Counted from the first letter of the stretch, positions 27,768 to 37,751 are shown. The stretch is 64,000 nucleotides of DNA from Gemmatimonadota bacterium (GCA_021324635.1 JAJPIS010000077.1:1-64000), one strand, 5' to 3'. The notes: a model not told the origin generated them from the sequence alone. A program made the numbers and translations.

Positions 27768-29027
27768 GTGCTCCGCGACTCGGCCCTGCATCGATTCACG
27801 CGCGATCTGACCGATGACGCCCGGGCCGGCCGCCTCGACCCGGTGCGCTGCCGGGACGCCGAGATCGACCGGGTGATCGACATTCTCCTCCGGTACGGCA
27901 AGAACAACCCGGCCCTGGTCGGCGCCGCCGGGGTCGGCAAGACGGCGATCGTCGAGGGGCTCGCACAACGGGTGGTTGCGGGGGACGTGCCCCTCGTCCT
28001 GCGGGATGTCCGGATCCTGTCGCTCGATCACGTCGCACTGCTCGGCGGCACGACCTACCGCGGCCAGTACGAATCGCGGATCACCGCCCTGATCGATGAG
28101 GTGACGGCGGCGACCGATGTCATTCTCTTCGTCGACGAGCTGCACAATCTCATCGGACAGGGAAGCGCGATGGGCGCGGCGATGGATGCCGGCAACATGC
28201 TCAAGCCGGCGCTCGTGCGCGGGGAGTTCCGGGTGATCGGGGCGACGACGAGCGAGGAATATGACCGCTGGGTCTGTGGCGATCCGGCGCTCGAGCGACG
28301 GTTTCAGCGGGTGGATGTGCGCGAGCTGTCGGCAGCCGATACGCTCGACATCCTGCGCGCCCGGACACTCCGGCTGGAGCGGCACCACGGCGTGGTGATC
28401 GCTGACGATGCGATCGAGGCGGCCGTGCGGCTGACGGATGAGTACGTGCCGGAGCGCGCCCGCCCGGATCGCGCCATCGATGCGCTCGATGAGGCGTGTG
28501 CGCACACCCAGGCGCTCGCTCGCTACACTGGGCCGGCGGCGGCGTTGCTCGACGACCGGCGCGCGCTGCTGCGGGGCCGCGCCCCGCGAGCCGCCGCCGA
28601 GCCGGCCGCGGCGCCGGCGGATGCCGATGCCCTGGAGCGCTTCGCGCGCACGGGCTTCGACGCCCTCGAGCGGTTCGGGGCCGAGATCGAGGCGGTGTTC
28701 GCCGGACGCTTCGGTGACGGGACGGGAGGTGCGGCGCGCGGCGCGACGGAAAGCCGCGCCGGCGACCGGCGCGACGTGCCCACCAGCGGCGCGACCGCGG
28801 GGGCCGGCGGATCGCCGGCGACGCCGCCGGCATCGGGCGCGGCACCGGGCGCGGCACCGGGCGCGGCATCGGGCGCGGCATCGGGCCCGCGGGCGCGGTC
28901 GCTCGGCGAGCTGGACGAGCTGCTGCGGATCCGGCTGGCGGAGGACGGTGTGGTCGTCCGGGCGCACGACGTCGCACGCGCGGTGGCGGTGGCGACCGGG
29001 CGCTCGGTCGTGTGGCACTCCCCGTGA
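27768..29027 (+). CDS. Single-AAA+ Hsp100/Clp-like ATPase lacking the second AAA+ domain
   Basis: A 419-residue protein matching only the first AAA+ domain (D1) of ClpA/ClpB/ClpC proteins. Walker A is GAAGVGKT near residue 55, Walker B is VILFVDELHNL and sensor 1 is GATTSEEYDRW. The arginine finger is in LERRFQ, and pore-loop-like YRGQYE is present. After a short helical segment comes an Ala/Gly/Pro linker coded by a 12-bp tandem repeat. A final block, VVVRAHDVARAVAVATGRSV, aligns with the strand that leads into D2 in ClpB (VTEEDIAEVVSRWTG). The protein then stops. There is no N-domain or ClpP-loop. I use GTG 27768, 20 nt after pilD; the track GTG 27717 lies inside pilD. The stop overlaps the next gene as GTGA. 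Confidence 0.75.
   Translation: MLRDSALHRFTRDLTDDARAGRLDPVRCRDAEIDRVIDILLRYGKNNPALVGAAGVGKTAIVEGLAQRVVAGDVPLVLRDVRILSLDHVALLGGTTYRGQYESRITALIDEVTAATDVILFVDELHNLIGQGSAMGAAMDAGNMLKPALVRGEFRVIGATTSEEYDRWVCGDPALERRFQRVDVRELSAADTLDILRARTLRLERHHGVVIADDAIEAAVRLTDEYVPERARPDRAIDALDEACAHTQALARYTGPAAALLDDRRALLRGRAPRAAAEPAAAPADADALERFARTGFDALERFGAEIEAVFAGRFGDGTGGAARGATESRAGDRRDVPTSGATAGAGGSPATPPASGAAPGAAPGAASGAASGPRARSLGELDELLRIRLAEDGVVVRAHDVARAVAVATGRSVVWHSP
28829..28888 (+). repeat. 12-bp coding tandem repeat, five units
   Basis: Five copies of GGCATCGGGCGC or GGCACCGGGCGC run head to tail inside the AAA+ gene and encode an Ala-Ser/Pro-Gly-Ala linker. The period keeps the frame, so copy number could vary without frameshift. 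Confidence 0.85.
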
Positions 29028-30289
29028 GCGGACCCACGCACGTCGCACGGGGCGTTGCATGGGGGGTGGCGGGCGTCGCGGGCGTGATGATCGGCCTGTC
29101 CGCCTGTGGCCGAGACACGCCGGCGGTGCAGGGTGGGGGCCGGTACGCCCAGGATGTGGCGCAGGCGATCCCGCGCGTCGAGCGCGCCGTCGGAATACGC
29201 TTCAAGCGGCCGCCCCGAGTCGAGTCGCGCTCCAAGGCCGACGTCCGGGCCTTTCTCGAGCGGCAGTTCGCGACCAGCCACGCGGTGCGCGACCTCGCGG
29301 GCGAGGAGGCCGTGTACAAGCTGCTCGGCATGATCCCGGACACGATGCACCTGCGCCCCGAGCTGGAGAATCTGCTGACGGAGCAGATCGCGGCGTACTA
29401 CGATCCCAAGACCAAGGTGCTCTACGTGGTCGATGGCGCCCCGCAGGTGGAGCTGAGCGTGATCATCATGCACGAGCTGGTGCATGCCCTCCAGGACCAG
29501 TACATCAACCTCGACTCGATCCAGTCCGCCGAGGGTGACAACGACCGCGCCTCGGCGGCCGACGCGATCATCGAAGGTCAGGCGGTCTTCGATCAGTTGG
29601 TGGCAATGGCCGGGAACCGGAACTTCGTCGCCATGATCCCGGGCGGCTGGGATGCCATGCGCCAGCAGATCCGGCAGAACCAGGCGTCGATGCCCGCGCT
29701 CGCAGGAGCGCCGATGGCGCTCCAGGAGACGCTCATCTTCCCGTACCTGAGCGGGACGGAGTTCATGCGCGATTTCGACGCGCGCGAGCCTGGGACGCAG
29801 CCGTATGGACCGAATATGCCGACGTCGACCCGCCAGGTGCTGCATCCCGTCGACGACTTCCTCACGCGTCGGCAGGAACCACTGCGGGTGACGCTGCCGG
29901 CGCTGCCCCGTGGGCTTCAGCCGGCCTACGTCAACGATCTCGGCGAGTTCGAGACGCGGCTCTTCCTCTACCAGCATCTCGACGACCAGGCCGCCGCGAT
30001 CCGCGGTGCGACGGGGTGGGAGGGGGACCGCTACGAGGTGGTCCAACTGCCGCAGGGACCGGCCCTGGGATGGGTGACGGTCTGGGAGTCCGCCGTGAGC
30101 GCGGCGCAGTTCCGCGACCTGCTCCAGCAGGCGATCGCGCGCCGCTACGGCGCGCATCCCGTCCGCAGCGTCTCGATCGTCGCCGCGGAGATCGGCGGCC
30201 GTCCGGCGGTCGTGTACGAGGACAAGCCGGCGGGCGCCCGTACCCTGCGGATGATCGATCCGGCGCAGGTACGCATCGAGCCGGAATAG
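29024..30289 (+). CDS. Putative zinc metalloprotease lipoprotein (HExxH)
   Basis: About 421 residues. The GTG at 29024 overlaps the upstream stop as GTGA and begins a lipoprotein signal peptide with lipobox LSAC (Cys28). Near residue 150 is MHELVHALQDQ, a HExxH zinc motif, and an EGQAVFDQL segment about 35 residues later can provide the third ligand. YYDPKTKVLYVVDG before the motif resembles other gluzincin-like proteins of unknown role. The C-terminal 150 residues repeat a small alpha/beta fold. Likely periplasmic or outer-membrane attached; substrate unknown. Coupled to the D1-only AAA+ gene, which may be a clue to function. Confidence 0.7.
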   Translation: MSGPTHVARGVAWGVAGVAGVMIGLSACGRDTPAVQGGGRYAQDVAQAIPRVERAVGIRFKRPPRVESRSKADVRAFLERQFATSHAVRDLAGEEAVYKLLGMIPDTMHLRPELENLLTEQIAAYYDPKTKVLYVVDGAPQVELSVIIMHELVHALQDQYINLDSIQSAEGDNDRASAADAIIEGQAVFDQLVAMAGNRNFVAMIPGGWDAMRQQIRQNQASMPALAGAPMALQETLIFPYLSGTEFMRDFDAREPGTQPYGPNMPTSTRQVLHPVDDFLTRRQEPLRVTLPALPRGLQPAYVNDLGEFETRLFLYQHLDDQAAAIRGATGWEGDRYEVVQLPQGPALGWVTVWESAVSAAQFRDLLQQAIARRYGAHPVRSVSIVAAEIGGRPAVVYEDKPAGARTLRMIDPAQVRIEPE

Positions 30290-30391
30290 AGGGCGCGCCG
30301 CCCGTCCCGCTCGGCGACTCGGCGCGCGGCGAGACCCCGCCGAGCCCGTCGTGGCCAGGCCCCGACCACCCGTGACCCGAGCCCGCGCGGA

Positions 30392-30409
30392 GCCCGAACC
30401 GGCTCGGGC
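30392..30409. terminator. Weak hairpin between convergent genes
   Basis: GCCCGA and TCGGGC pair around a 6-nt loop in the 124-nt gap between the metalloprotease and DUF445 genes, at the 3' end of both. No T-tract; low confidence. Confidence 0.25.
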
Positions 30410-30413
30410 GACC

Positions 30414-31175
30414 TCAGATGCCGATCAGCTTCGAGAGGCCGAAGAGGACGACGGCGATCAGGCCGCCCAGGACGTAGCCGGTGCGGATGATGAGGCGGAG
30501 CTCGCGGTCGATCACGCCGCGGATGAGCTCCTCGATCCGCTCCTGGCTGAAGGCCAGCACCTTGCGCTCGACCATCTCCTGCACGCGGAAGCGCTCGACC
30601 AGGGCGGGGATCTTCTGCTCGATCCAGGACCAGATCGCCGGCGACAGCGCTCGGGCGAGCCGTTCGGCGGTGTCGGGCGGCAGCCAGCGGCCGGGACGTC
30701 CGATCGGGCGCTCGAGCGCCTCGACGATCTTGTCGACAGTGCGGTCGGTGAGAACGAGCCGCGCGACCATCCGCTCACGAAAGGGGAGGTCGTTCACGAA
30801 CCGGGTCAGGAACTCCTGAATCGCCTGCTCCACCGCGGGGAGCAGCTCGGTCGGGAGGATCGCGGCCAACGAGCCGTGCTCGGAATCGAGTGTATTGGTG
30901 AGCACGGCGGCGAGCTGCCGCTCGAGCGCGTCCCGCAGCCCGGAGTGCGCGATCTCCTCCATGAGATCGTGCGGGGTGAGCAGTCGCTCGCCGACGGTAC
31001 GCCCGATGCTCTTCGCGAGGCGCGGCTGGTTCTTCGGGATCGCCCCCTGAAAGCCGAACCGCCGCTGGCGTGGGCGGAAGAGCATCCACACGGCGACCGT
31101 GTCGGAGAACCCGCCGGCGATGGTCCCGATCGCGACCTGCACCGCGAACTCCAACCAGGGGTTACGGAGCGCCAC
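30414..31175 (-). CDS. DUF445 family membrane-anchored protein
   Basis: Protein of 253 residues starting at GTG. It has a hydrophobic N-terminal helix followed by GGFSDTVAVWMLFRP, the DUF445 signature. The middle is long and helical, with repeated phrases such as RLAKSIGRTVGERLLTP and LPFRERMVARLVLTDRTVDKIVE, and a C-terminal hydrophobic helix (TGYVLGGLIAVVLFGLSKLIG) closes it. The two ends probably anchor a coiled domain to the membrane. Family function is poorly defined (YheB/DUF445). It lies 99 nt downstream of lon on the same strand. Confidence 0.85.
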   Translation of the reverse strand: MALRNPWLEFAVQVAIGTIAGGFSDTVAVWMLFRPRQRRFGFQGAIPKNQPRLAKSIGRTVGERLLTPHDLMEEIAHSGLRDALERQLAAVLTNTLDSEHGSLAAILPTELLPAVEQAIQEFLTRFVNDLPFRERMVARLVLTDRTVDKIVEALERPIGRPGRWLPPDTAERLARALSPAIWSWIEQKIPALVERFRVQEMVERKVLAFSQERIEELIRGVIDRELRLIIRTGYVLGGLIAVVLFGLSKLIGI

Positions 31176-31274
31176 GACGGAGTGACGGGAGACGCCGCGC
31201 GCGTGAGGCGGTGGCGACCGAGGCCGGCGCGGGACGACAGCGGATCACGAGCGTGAGACCCGGGGTCGCCGCGG

Positions 31275-33875
31275 TCAGTGGAGCGTGTCGACGGGCACCG
31301 GCGCGGACGGAACGGGCGCGACGGGATGCACCGGGGCGAAGGGAGAGGGGGAGGGGGAGGGGGGGGAGGGGGAGGAGACGGACGGCGCCGGGGCGGGCGA
31401 GCCGGGCATTGGGCGGCCACCACCGTTGGGGCTCGGCGGGCCGAGTGGGGCCGACTCGACCAGGTCCTCCTGCGGCGGGTGGTCGGCGAGGACCGCGCTC
31501 GTCGCGACGCCGGTGCTCGGCAACAGCGCGACGCGGAACACGTCGTCCATCGTGCCGACGAACGTGAAAGTCATGTTCGCCCGCACCTCGTCGGGCACGT
31601 CACGGAGGTCCTTCTCGTTCGAGCGCGGCAGAACGACCTCGCGCAGCCCGGCGCGATAGGCGGCGAGCACTTTCTCCTTGACCCCACCGATCTCGAGCGC
31701 CTTCCCGCGCAGCGTGACTTCTCCGGTCATCGCGACGTCGCGCCGCACGGCCCGCCGCGACAATACGCTGCCGATCGCCAGTGTGACGGCGATCCCCGCG
31801 CTCGGTCCGTCCTTGGGGACGGCGCCGGCCGGGAAGTGGATGTGGAGGTCCGTCTCCTTGAACTCGCGGTCGTCGATGCCCAGCATCGCCGCGCGTGACC
31901 GGATGTAGGAGTAGGCCGCGTCGACCGATTCGCGCATCACGTCGCCGAGCTGGCCGGTGACCGTGAGCCGACCCGTGCCCGGCATGCGCAGCGCCTCGAT
32001 GACCATGAGGTCGCCGCCGGTCGAGGTCCACGCGAGCCCGGTCACGGCGCCGATCTCGGGCTCCTTCTCCGCTTCCTCGAACGGGTAGCGGGGGACGCCC
32101 AGGATCTCCTCGACCCGCGCCAGGTCGATGACCCAGGCCCCTTCCTCACCTTCGGCCTTGCGGCGCGCGCGCTTACGCATGATGGCGGCGAGGTTGCGCT
32201 CGAAGTTGCGGAGCCCTGCCTCGCGCGAGTAGCGGCTCGAGATGAAGCCCAGCACCTCGTCCGTGAACTGGAGATCCTTGTCCGTGATGCCGTGCTCCTC
32301 GAACAGGCGCGGCAACAGGTAGCGCCACGCGATCTCGACCTTCTCCTCCACCGTGTATCCGGCGATCCGGATGACCTCCATGCGGTCACGCAGCGGTGCC
32401 GGGATGTCGAAGAGGTTGTTCGCCGTGCAGATGAACAGGCAGGACGAGAGGTCGAAGGGCAGGTTGAGGTAGTGATCGACGAACGCGTTGTTCTGTGACG
32501 GGTCGAGCACCTCGAGCATGGCCGCCGTCGGATCGCCCGAGGGCCCGCCGCCGGTCATCTTGTCGATCTCGTCGATCATGAGCACCGGGTCCTTCACCTG
32601 CACGCGCCGCAGCGCCTGGAGGATGAGACCCGGCATCGAGCCGACGTAGGTCCGGCGGTGCCCACGGATCTCGGCTTCGTCCCGCACGCCGCCGACCGAG
32701 ATCCGGTAGAACTCGCGGCCGATCGCGCTCGCGATCGCTTCGCCCAGTGACGTCTTGCCCGTGCCCGGCGGCCCGACGAAGCAGAGGATCGGGCCGTGCG
32801 GATCGCCACCGCGAAGCTTGCGGACGGCGAGGAACTCGAGGATCCGCTCCTTGGCCTCGCGCAACCCGTAGTGGCGGCTGTCGAGCGCGCCCTCGACCTT
32901 GCTGAGCGCGATCTCCTCGTCGCCCGAGCGCTTGTGCCAGGGGAGCGAGAGGATCCAGTCGAGGTACGTGCGGATCACCTGGTACTCACTCGACGCCGGC
33001 GAGAGCATGCGCATGCGCTCCGTCTCGCGCCGCGCCTCCTGCGCCACCTTCTCGGGCAGGTTGGCGTCGTCGATCTTCTTGAGCGTGTCGATCGTCTCCT
33101 TCTCCCCCGGATCGGCTTCCCCGAGCTCCGTCTGGATCGCACGCAACTGCTGCCGCAGGTAGAACTCGCGCTGGTGCTGCTCGATCTTGATCTCCGTCTG
33201 CCGCTTGACGTCCTCCATGACGCGGGCGCGCGCGACCTCGCGCTCCAGGCGGGTCAGGATGAAGCGCAGCCGCTGCCCGACGTCGAGCCGCTGGAGGACC
33301 TCGTCCTTGTCGGAGATGCGGAAGTTCATGTTCGTCGACGCCAGGTCGGCGAAGCGGCCCGGGTCGGAGACGTTCATCTTGAGGATCGCCGGCACTTCGT
33401 CCGGGATCCGGTCGATCAGGTCGGCCAGCGTCTCGGCGGCGGCGGCGACGCGGGCGACGAGATCCTCGATCTCCTTGGCGTCGGCGATCGTCTCCTTGGC
33501 CGGCCGGACCGCCGCGACCACGAACGGCTGCGTCTGGCGGATCTCCTCGATCACGATGCGGCGCAATCCCTGAAGCGTGATCTGGACCGTGTCGCCGGGA
33601 AGATTGATGCGCTCGTGGACCCGCGCGGCGACACCCACCCGGCCAATGAACTGCTTCGAGTCGATCGGCTCGTCGTGATCGCCGCTGGCGACCACGAGGG
33701 CGACGATCAGCCCCGGCTCCTCATTCGCGCGGAGGAGCGCGAGATTCTCCGGCGCGCCCATCTGGACCGCGATCGTGCCCAGCGGGTAGACGATCGTCGA
33801 CCGGAGCGCCATGAGGGGCAGCGCCGGGGGCAACTCCGACTTGAGAATGTCGTCCTTACGCTGTGGCTTGGCCAT
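31275..33875 (-). CDS. lon: ATP-dependent Lon protease
   Basis: Cytosolic AAA+ serine protease of 866 residues. The N-terminal LON domain starts [16 protein letters not shown] coiled region with [16 protein letters not shown] is followed by the AAA+ domain (Walker [10 protein letters not shown], Walker B VLMIDEID). The protease domain has the Ser nucleophile in PKDGPSAGI and the catalytic Lys in [12 protein letters not shown]. The last 55 residues are a Pro/Ser/Ala/Val tail coded by a C-rich strand (the complement shows long G-runs at 31341-31376) and are not part of the usual fold. Divergent from ffh, with about 165 nt between starts. Confidence 0.96.
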   Translation of the reverse strand: MAKPQRKDDILKSELPPALPLMALRSTIVYPLGTIAVQMGAPENLALLRANEEPGLIVALVVASGDHDEPIDSKQFIGRVGVAARVHERINLPGDTVQITLQGLRRIVIEEIRQTQPFVVAAVRPAKETIADAKEIEDLVARVAAAAETLADLIDRIPDEVPAILKMNVSDPGRFADLASTNMNFRISDKDEVLQRLDVGQRLRFILTRLEREVARARVMEDVKRQTEIKIEQHQREFYLRQQLRAIQTELGEADPGEKETIDTLKKIDDANLPEKVAQEARRETERMRMLSPASSEYQVIRTYLDWILSLPWHKRSGDEEIALSKVEGALDSRHYGLREAKERILEFLAVRKLRGGDPHGPILCFVGPPGTGKTSLGEAIASAIGREFYRISVGGVRDEAEIRGHRRTYVGSMPGLILQALRRVQVKDPVLMIDEIDKMTGGGPSGDPTAAMLEVLDPSQNNAFVDHYLNLPFDLSSCLFICTANNLFDIPAPLRDRMEVIRIAGYTVEEKVEIAWRYLLPRLFEEHGITDKDLQFTDEVLGFISSRYSREAGLRNFERNLAAIMRKRARRKAEGEEGAWVIDLARVEEILGVPRYPFEEAEKEPEIGAVTGLAWTSTGGDLMVIEALRMPGTGRLTVTGQLGDVMRESVDAAYSYIRSRAAMLGIDDREFKETDLHIHFPAGAVPKDGPSAGIAVTLAIGSVLSRRAVRRDVAMTGEVTLRGKALEIGGVKEKVLAAYRAGLREVVLPRSNEKDLRDVPDEVRANMTFTFVGTMDDVFRVALLPSTGVATSAVLADHPPQEDLVESAPLGPPSPNGGGRPMPGSPAPAPSVSSPSPPSPSPSPFAPVHPVAPVPSAPVPVDTLH

Positions 33876-34003
33876 ACGGGCGGCGGGTGAAGGGTGAGCG
33901 CGGAGGAGGCGGAGCGACAGGGGACGGGCCCGGTGCGCGGATGCCGCCCGCGCATCGGGCCCGTCCGACCTCCCCCGGCCGCCGTGATCCGTCTCGGGTC
34001 GGC

Positions 34004-34032
34004 TTGTCGTAAATCATAATCTGGTCTACGTT
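34004..34032 (+). promoter_or_regulatory. Candidate promoter of ffh, giving a near-leaderless message
   Basis: TTGTCG (34004-34009) and TACGTT (34027-34032) are separated by 17 nt, the ideal sigma-70 spacing, within the only AT-rich patch of this gap. The -10 ends 8 nt before the ffh ATG and no Shine-Dalgarno is present, so the transcript would start at or next to the ATG. Confidence 0.5.
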
Positions 34033-34040
34033 TCTGGGCT

Positions 34041-35390
34041 ATGTTCGATGAGCTGAGCGAGAAGCTCGAGGCGACGTTCGCCCGCCTCCGCGGGCACGGC
34101 GTGCTCACACCCGCCGACATCAAGGAGGGACTGCGCGAGGTGCGGCGCGTCCTCCTCGAGGCGGACGTCAACTTCCAATTGACGCGCGAGTTCCTGGAGC
34201 GTGTCGAGAAAGCGGCGGCCGGAGTCACCGCCCTCAAGTCGGTCGCTCCCGCCCAGCAACTGGTCAAGATCGTCTACGACGAGCTCGTCGCGATGCTCGG
34301 CGAGCGCCGCGAGGGGCTCAAGCTCAGCTCTGTCCCCCCGACGGTGGTGATGCTGGTCGGCCTCCAGGGGTCCGGGAAGACGACGACCGCCGCCAAGCTG
34401 GCGCGGAAGCTGACCGCCGAGGGCCGCCCGACACGGCTGGTCGCCGCCGACGTATACCGCCCCGCCGCAATCGACCAGTTGGAGACGCTCGGCGCCCAGC
34501 TCGGAGTCCCGGTCCACGCCGACCGCACGACGGACGACGTCGCGCGGATCGCCAGGCAGGGGATCGAGCAGTCGCGCCGGGCGCGCGAGCGGGTCACGGT
34601 CATCGACACGGCCGGCCGGCTCCAGATCGACGACGAGATGATGCACGAGCTGGTGCACCTCAAGGAGGCGATCCACCCCGACGAGATCCTGCTCGTGGCT
34701 GACGGGATGACGGGGCAGGATGCGGTGCGCATTGCCCAGGGGTTCGATCAGGCGCTCGGCGTGACCGGGGTCATTCTCACGAAGATGGACGGCGACGCCC
34801 GTGGGGGCGCGGCGCTGTCGATCTACGGTGTCCTCAAGAAGCCGATCAAGTACATCGGCGTCGGCGAGAAGCCGGATGCGCTCGAGGACTTCCATCCCGA
34901 TCGCATGGCCGGGCGCATTCTCCAGATGGGCGACGTCCTGACGCTGGTCGAGAAAGCACAGTCTGCGCTGGACGAGGCCGAGGCGCGGAAGCTCGAGAAG
35001 AAGGTGCGCAAGGAGGGGCTCGACCTCCAGGACTTCCTGTCGGCGATGCGGCAGATGCAGAAGCTCGGCCCGCTCGAGGGCATCCTGAAGATGCTCCCGG
35101 GCGTGAACGCGAAGATGCTGCGACAGGCCAACCTCGACCCCAAGCGCCTCAAGCACATCGAGGCGATCGTGCTGTCGATGACCCCCGCGGAACGACAGAA
35201 TCCGGGCCTCCTCAACGGATCCCGCCGCGCCCGTGTGGCCAAGGGGTCGGGGCGGCCGATCAGTGAGGTGAATCGGCTGCTCGAGCAGTTCCGGGACATG
35301 CAGAAGATGATGAAAAAGGTGGGGAGCGGCGGCGCGGGCGGGTTGCGCGGCATGCGCGGCCTCCCACCCGGCATGATGGGTATGCGGTAG
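34041..35390 (+). CDS. ffh: Signal recognition particle GTPase Ffh
   Basis: SRP54 homologue of 449 residues that binds signal peptides and 4.5S RNA and targets ribosomes to the membrane. The NG domain has the P-loop GLQGSGKTTT, DTAGRLQID and TKMDGDARGG. The M domain is Met-rich and includes the RNA-binding phrase NGSRRARVAKGSGRP and a Met/Gly-rich end (GMRGLPPGMMGMR). The stop codon lies inside a 10-bp tandem repeat. First gene of the ffh-rpsP-rimM-trmD-rplS-rnhB block, a conserved bacterial order. Confidence 0.96.
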   Translation: MFDELSEKLEATFARLRGHGVLTPADIKEGLREVRRVLLEADVNFQLTREFLERVEKAAAGVTALKSVAPAQQLVKIVYDELVAMLGERREGLKLSSVPPTVVMLVGLQGSGKTTTAAKLARKLTAEGRPTRLVAADVYRPAAIDQLETLGAQLGVPVHADRTTDDVARIARQGIEQSRRARERVTVIDTAGRLQIDDEMMHELVHLKEAIHPDEILLVADGMTGQDAVRIAQGFDQALGVTGVILTKMDGDARGGAALSIYGVLKKPIKYIGVGEKPDALEDFHPDRMAGRILQMGDVLTLVEKAQSALDEAEARKLEKKVRKEGLDLQDFLSAMRQMQKLGPLEGILKMLPGVNAKMLRQANLDPKRLKHIEAIVLSMTPAERQNPGLLNGSRRARVAKGSGRPISEVNRLLEQFRDMQKMMKKVGSGGAGGLRGMRGLPPGMMGMR

Positions 35391-35430
35391 CATGCGGTAG
35401 CATGCGGTAACACGGGGCACCATGCGGTAG
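35381..35430 (+). repeat. 10-bp tandem repeat covering the ffh stop codon
   Basis: The unit (T/C)ATGCGGTAG is present three times in tandem (35381-35410) and again at 35421-35430 after a 10-nt interruption. The first copy supplies the last Met-Arg codons and the TAG stop of ffh. Confidence 0.8.
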
Positions 35431-35535
35431 CACACGCCGCTGCACGAGGCCCGGGTGCGGCTCGGAGCGACCGAGTCCGCGAAGAGCCCGGGATGACACC
35501 GCGCGCACGAGCGCGCATCAGACAGGGAGCGATCA

Positions 35536-35871
35536 GTGGTTCGCATTCGACTGCGCCGCGTGGGGCGCAAGAACGCGCCGGTGTTCCGGATCGTCGTCGC
35601 CGACTCGGAGAGCCCGCGCGACGGGCGATTCATCGAGGTGATCGGCCAGTACGCGCCGCGCGAGAAGGCGGCGGATGGCAGCGACAAGGGACGGCTCACG
35701 ATTGAGACCGAGCGGGCGGAGCACTGGCTCGACCGGGGCGCGCAGCCGAGCGACACCGTGCGGTCGCTCCTCCGGCGGGCGGGTCTCCTCAAGGCGCGGC
35801 ACGAGCTGCGCGTGGCGAAGCGGCGGCAGGCGTCGGCCGTGCCGCTGCGCGAGGAGCAGGCCGGGGCGTGA
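35536..35871 (+). CDS. rpsP: 30S ribosomal protein S16
   Basis: Small-subunit ribosomal protein of 111 residues. It starts at GTG with a strong AGGGAG Shine-Dalgarno. The N-terminus MVRIRLRRVGRKNAPVFRIVVADS is the S16 signature, followed by RDGRFIEVIGQYAP. The tail is somewhat longer than in E. coli S16 (82 residues), a common feature outside proteobacteria. Its stop overlaps rimM as GTGA. Confidence 0.97.
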   Translation: MVRIRLRRVGRKNAPVFRIVVADSESPRDGRFIEVIGQYAPREKAADGSDKGRLTIETERAEHWLDRGAQPSDTVRSLLRRAGLLKARHELRVAKRRQASAVPLREEQAGA

Positions 35872-36428
35872 CCGTGGCGGCGCCCGAGTACGTGATCGTC
35901 GGGCGCGTTCGACGAGCACACGGCATCCGCGGTGAGGTGGTCGTCGAGGCGCTGACGGACGACCCGGAGCGGCTGTTGGCGGTCGGTGCTCGGCTCCTCG
36001 CCGGCACGGTCGAGGGCCTGGTGGAGACCGGGGCGGGCGGCGAACCGCGCGAGCTGACGATCCGCCGCTCGACCCCGTTCAAGGGCGGACGGATCCTCCG
36101 CTTCCAGGAGATCCCGGACCGAACCGCCGCCGAGCTGTGGCGCGAGCGCTATCTGCTGGTGCCCCGGACGGACGTCGCGCCGCCGGCCCAGGACGAAGTG
36201 TACCTGCACGACCTCGTGGGGCTGCAGGTGGAGAGTACCGGTGGCGTCGACCTGGGGCGGGTCGAAGGTTTGTATGAGGTGCCGCAGGGTGTCCTCGTCG
36301 AGGTGCGCACGCCGCGGGGGTCGCTGGTCCTCGTGCCCTATCAGCCGCCCATGATCGCTCGGACAGACCTCGCGCGCGGGACGATCGTCGTCGACCCGCC
36401 GCCGGGACTGTTCGAGGAGCCGCACTGA
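35868..36428 (+). CDS. rimM: 16S rRNA maturation factor RimM
   Basis: Ribosome-maturation protein of 186 residues that binds S19 and helps process the 30S head. It starts at GTG in a GTGA overlap with rpsP. The RimM N-domain is seen in VIVGRVRRAHGIRGEVVVEALTDDPE and the PRC-barrel C-domain in YLHDLVGLQVE and LVPYQPPMI. Normal length for the family. Position between rpsP and trmD is the usual arrangement. Confidence 0.95.
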   Translation: MTVAAPEYVIVGRVRRAHGIRGEVVVEALTDDPERLLAVGARLLAGTVEGLVETGAGGEPRELTIRRSTPFKGGRILRFQEIPDRTAAELWRERYLLVPRTDVAPPAQDEVYLHDLVGLQVESTGGVDLGRVEGLYEVPQGVLVEVRTPRGSLVLVPYQPPMIARTDLARGTIVVDPPPGLFEEPH

Positions 36429-36537
36429 GGCGCCACGCACGGCCGTTCGCCGCCGACCCCGAAACCGACCGCGCCCACCCCTCGGCTCCCACAGCGCTCA
36501 CGCGCCTCGCGCGACATCCCACCCCGGATGGTTCGGC

Positions 36538-37257
36538 ATGCTGCGCATCGCCGTTGTCACGATCTTCCCGGACTTCTTCCATGGACCGCTCGCGCTCAGC
36601 ATCCCGGCGCGAGCCGCGGCCTGCGGCGCCGTGAGCTACCGGATCGTGGACCTGCGCGAGTTCACACACGATCGGCACCGGACGGTCGATGACTACCCAT
36701 ACGGCGGCGGGTCCGGCATGGTGATGAAGCCCGAGCCGTTCTTCGAGGCGGCGGAGTCGATCGGCGCGCGTGCGCCGATCGTGCTGCTCTCCGCGCGCGG
36801 GCGGCACCTCGCGCATGCCGACGTCGCACGCTACGCGGCCGGGGAGGAGCTGACGCTGCTTTGCGGCCACTACAAGGATGTGGATCAGCGCGTCGCGGAC
36901 CATCTCGCGACCGAGGAACGATCCCTTGGCGATTTCGTCCTCAGCGGCGGCGAGTCGGCCGCGCTGGCCGTGATCGATGCCACGGTGCGGCTGCTGCCGG
37001 GGGCCATGTCCGATCCGGACAGCGCCCGTGGGGACTCCTTCTTCGACCGCGGCGTGAGTGCACCCAGCTACACCCGCCCGCCGGAGTATCGCGGGATGGC
37101 CGTCCCTGACGTGCTCCTGTCGGGCGATCACCGCCGGATCGCCGAGTGGCGCCGCACCGAGTCGGAGCGCCGCACCCGCGAGCGCGCCGACCGTGAGTGC
37201 TTGGAGCGAAACCGCGCCGAGGAGGAGCGCGGCGGCGCGGGCGAGGCCGACTCCTAG
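36538..37257 (+). CDS. trmD: tRNA (guanine-N1)-methyltransferase TrmD
   Basis: SPOUT knot enzyme of 239 residues that makes m1G37 in tRNA using SAM. Conserved motifs are [38 protein letters not shown] and GDFVLSGGE, which form the SAM-binding knot, and a C-terminal [14 protein letters not shown] helix. The last 25 residues are charged and Arg/Glu-rich. 109 nt separate it from rimM; 59 nt lie before rplS. Confidence 0.96.
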   Translation: MLRIAVVTIFPDFFHGPLALSIPARAAACGAVSYRIVDLREFTHDRHRTVDDYPYGGGSGMVMKPEPFFEAAESIGARAPIVLLSARGRHLAHADVARYAAGEELTLLCGHYKDVDQRVADHLATEERSLGDFVLSGGESAALAVIDATVRLLPGAMSDPDSARGDSFFDRGVSAPSYTRPPEYRGMAVPDVLLSGDHRRIAEWRRTESERRTRERADRECLERNRAEEERGGAGEADS

Positions 37258-37316
37258 CGTCTGCCGCCCGCCGGCGCTACTTTCAGCAGTCTGCCGTCCA
37301 ATACCGAGAGCGTCCT

Positions 37317-37694
37317 ATGCACGAGTTCAGCGAAACCGAGAAGACGTGGCTCCGCGCCGACATCCCGGCATTCCGGGCCGGTGATACGCTGCGGGTCAAC
37401 GTGCGTGTCGTCGAGGGAGAGAAGGAGCGCCTTCAGGCATTCGAGGGCGTGTGCATTGCGCGCCGGGGCGCGGGTGTGAGCGAGACCTTCACCGTCCGCA
37501 AAGTGTCCAACGGTGTCGGGGTCGAGCGGATCTTCCCCGTCCACAGCCCGATGATCAGCGACATCACCGTCGTCCGGCGCGGGCGGGTCCGGCGGGCGAA
37601 GCTCTACTACCTCCGCCACCTGACGGGTAAGGCGACGCGGATCCGCGAGAAGAAGGTCAAGGTCGCCGTGCCGACGACCGGCTCGGCCGACTGA
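37317..37694 (+). CDS. rplS: 50S ribosomal protein L19
   Basis: Large-subunit ribosomal protein of 125 residues at the 30S-50S interface. The ATG at 37317 gives [27 protein letters not shown]; upstream codons in the track ORF overlap trmD. Signatures include [32 protein letters not shown] and [24 protein letters not shown] box 33 nt upstream may be a -10 element of an extra promoter. Confidence 0.96.
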   Translation: MHEFSETEKTWLRADIPAFRAGDTLRVNVRVVEGEKERLQAFEGVCIARRGAGVSETFTVRKVSNGVGVERIFPVHSPMISDITVVRRGRVRRAKLYYLRHLTGKATRIREKKVKVAVPTTGSAD

Positions 37695-37751
37695 CGCGGC
37701 GCGCGGGCGGCCAGCGGCGGGCGCACGGGGAGCGGGGCTGAGGCCGCGAGG

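Noticed and set aside
27768-29027. GvpN-type ATPase for the gas vesicle cluster
   Set aside because: Motifs are Clp/Hsp100 D1, not MoxR/GvpN, and the gene lies about 15 kb from the gvp genes.
31341-31376. Separate G-quadruplex regulatory element
   Set aside because: The G-runs on the plus strand are the complement of the Pro/Ser-coding tail of lon, so coding composition explains them.
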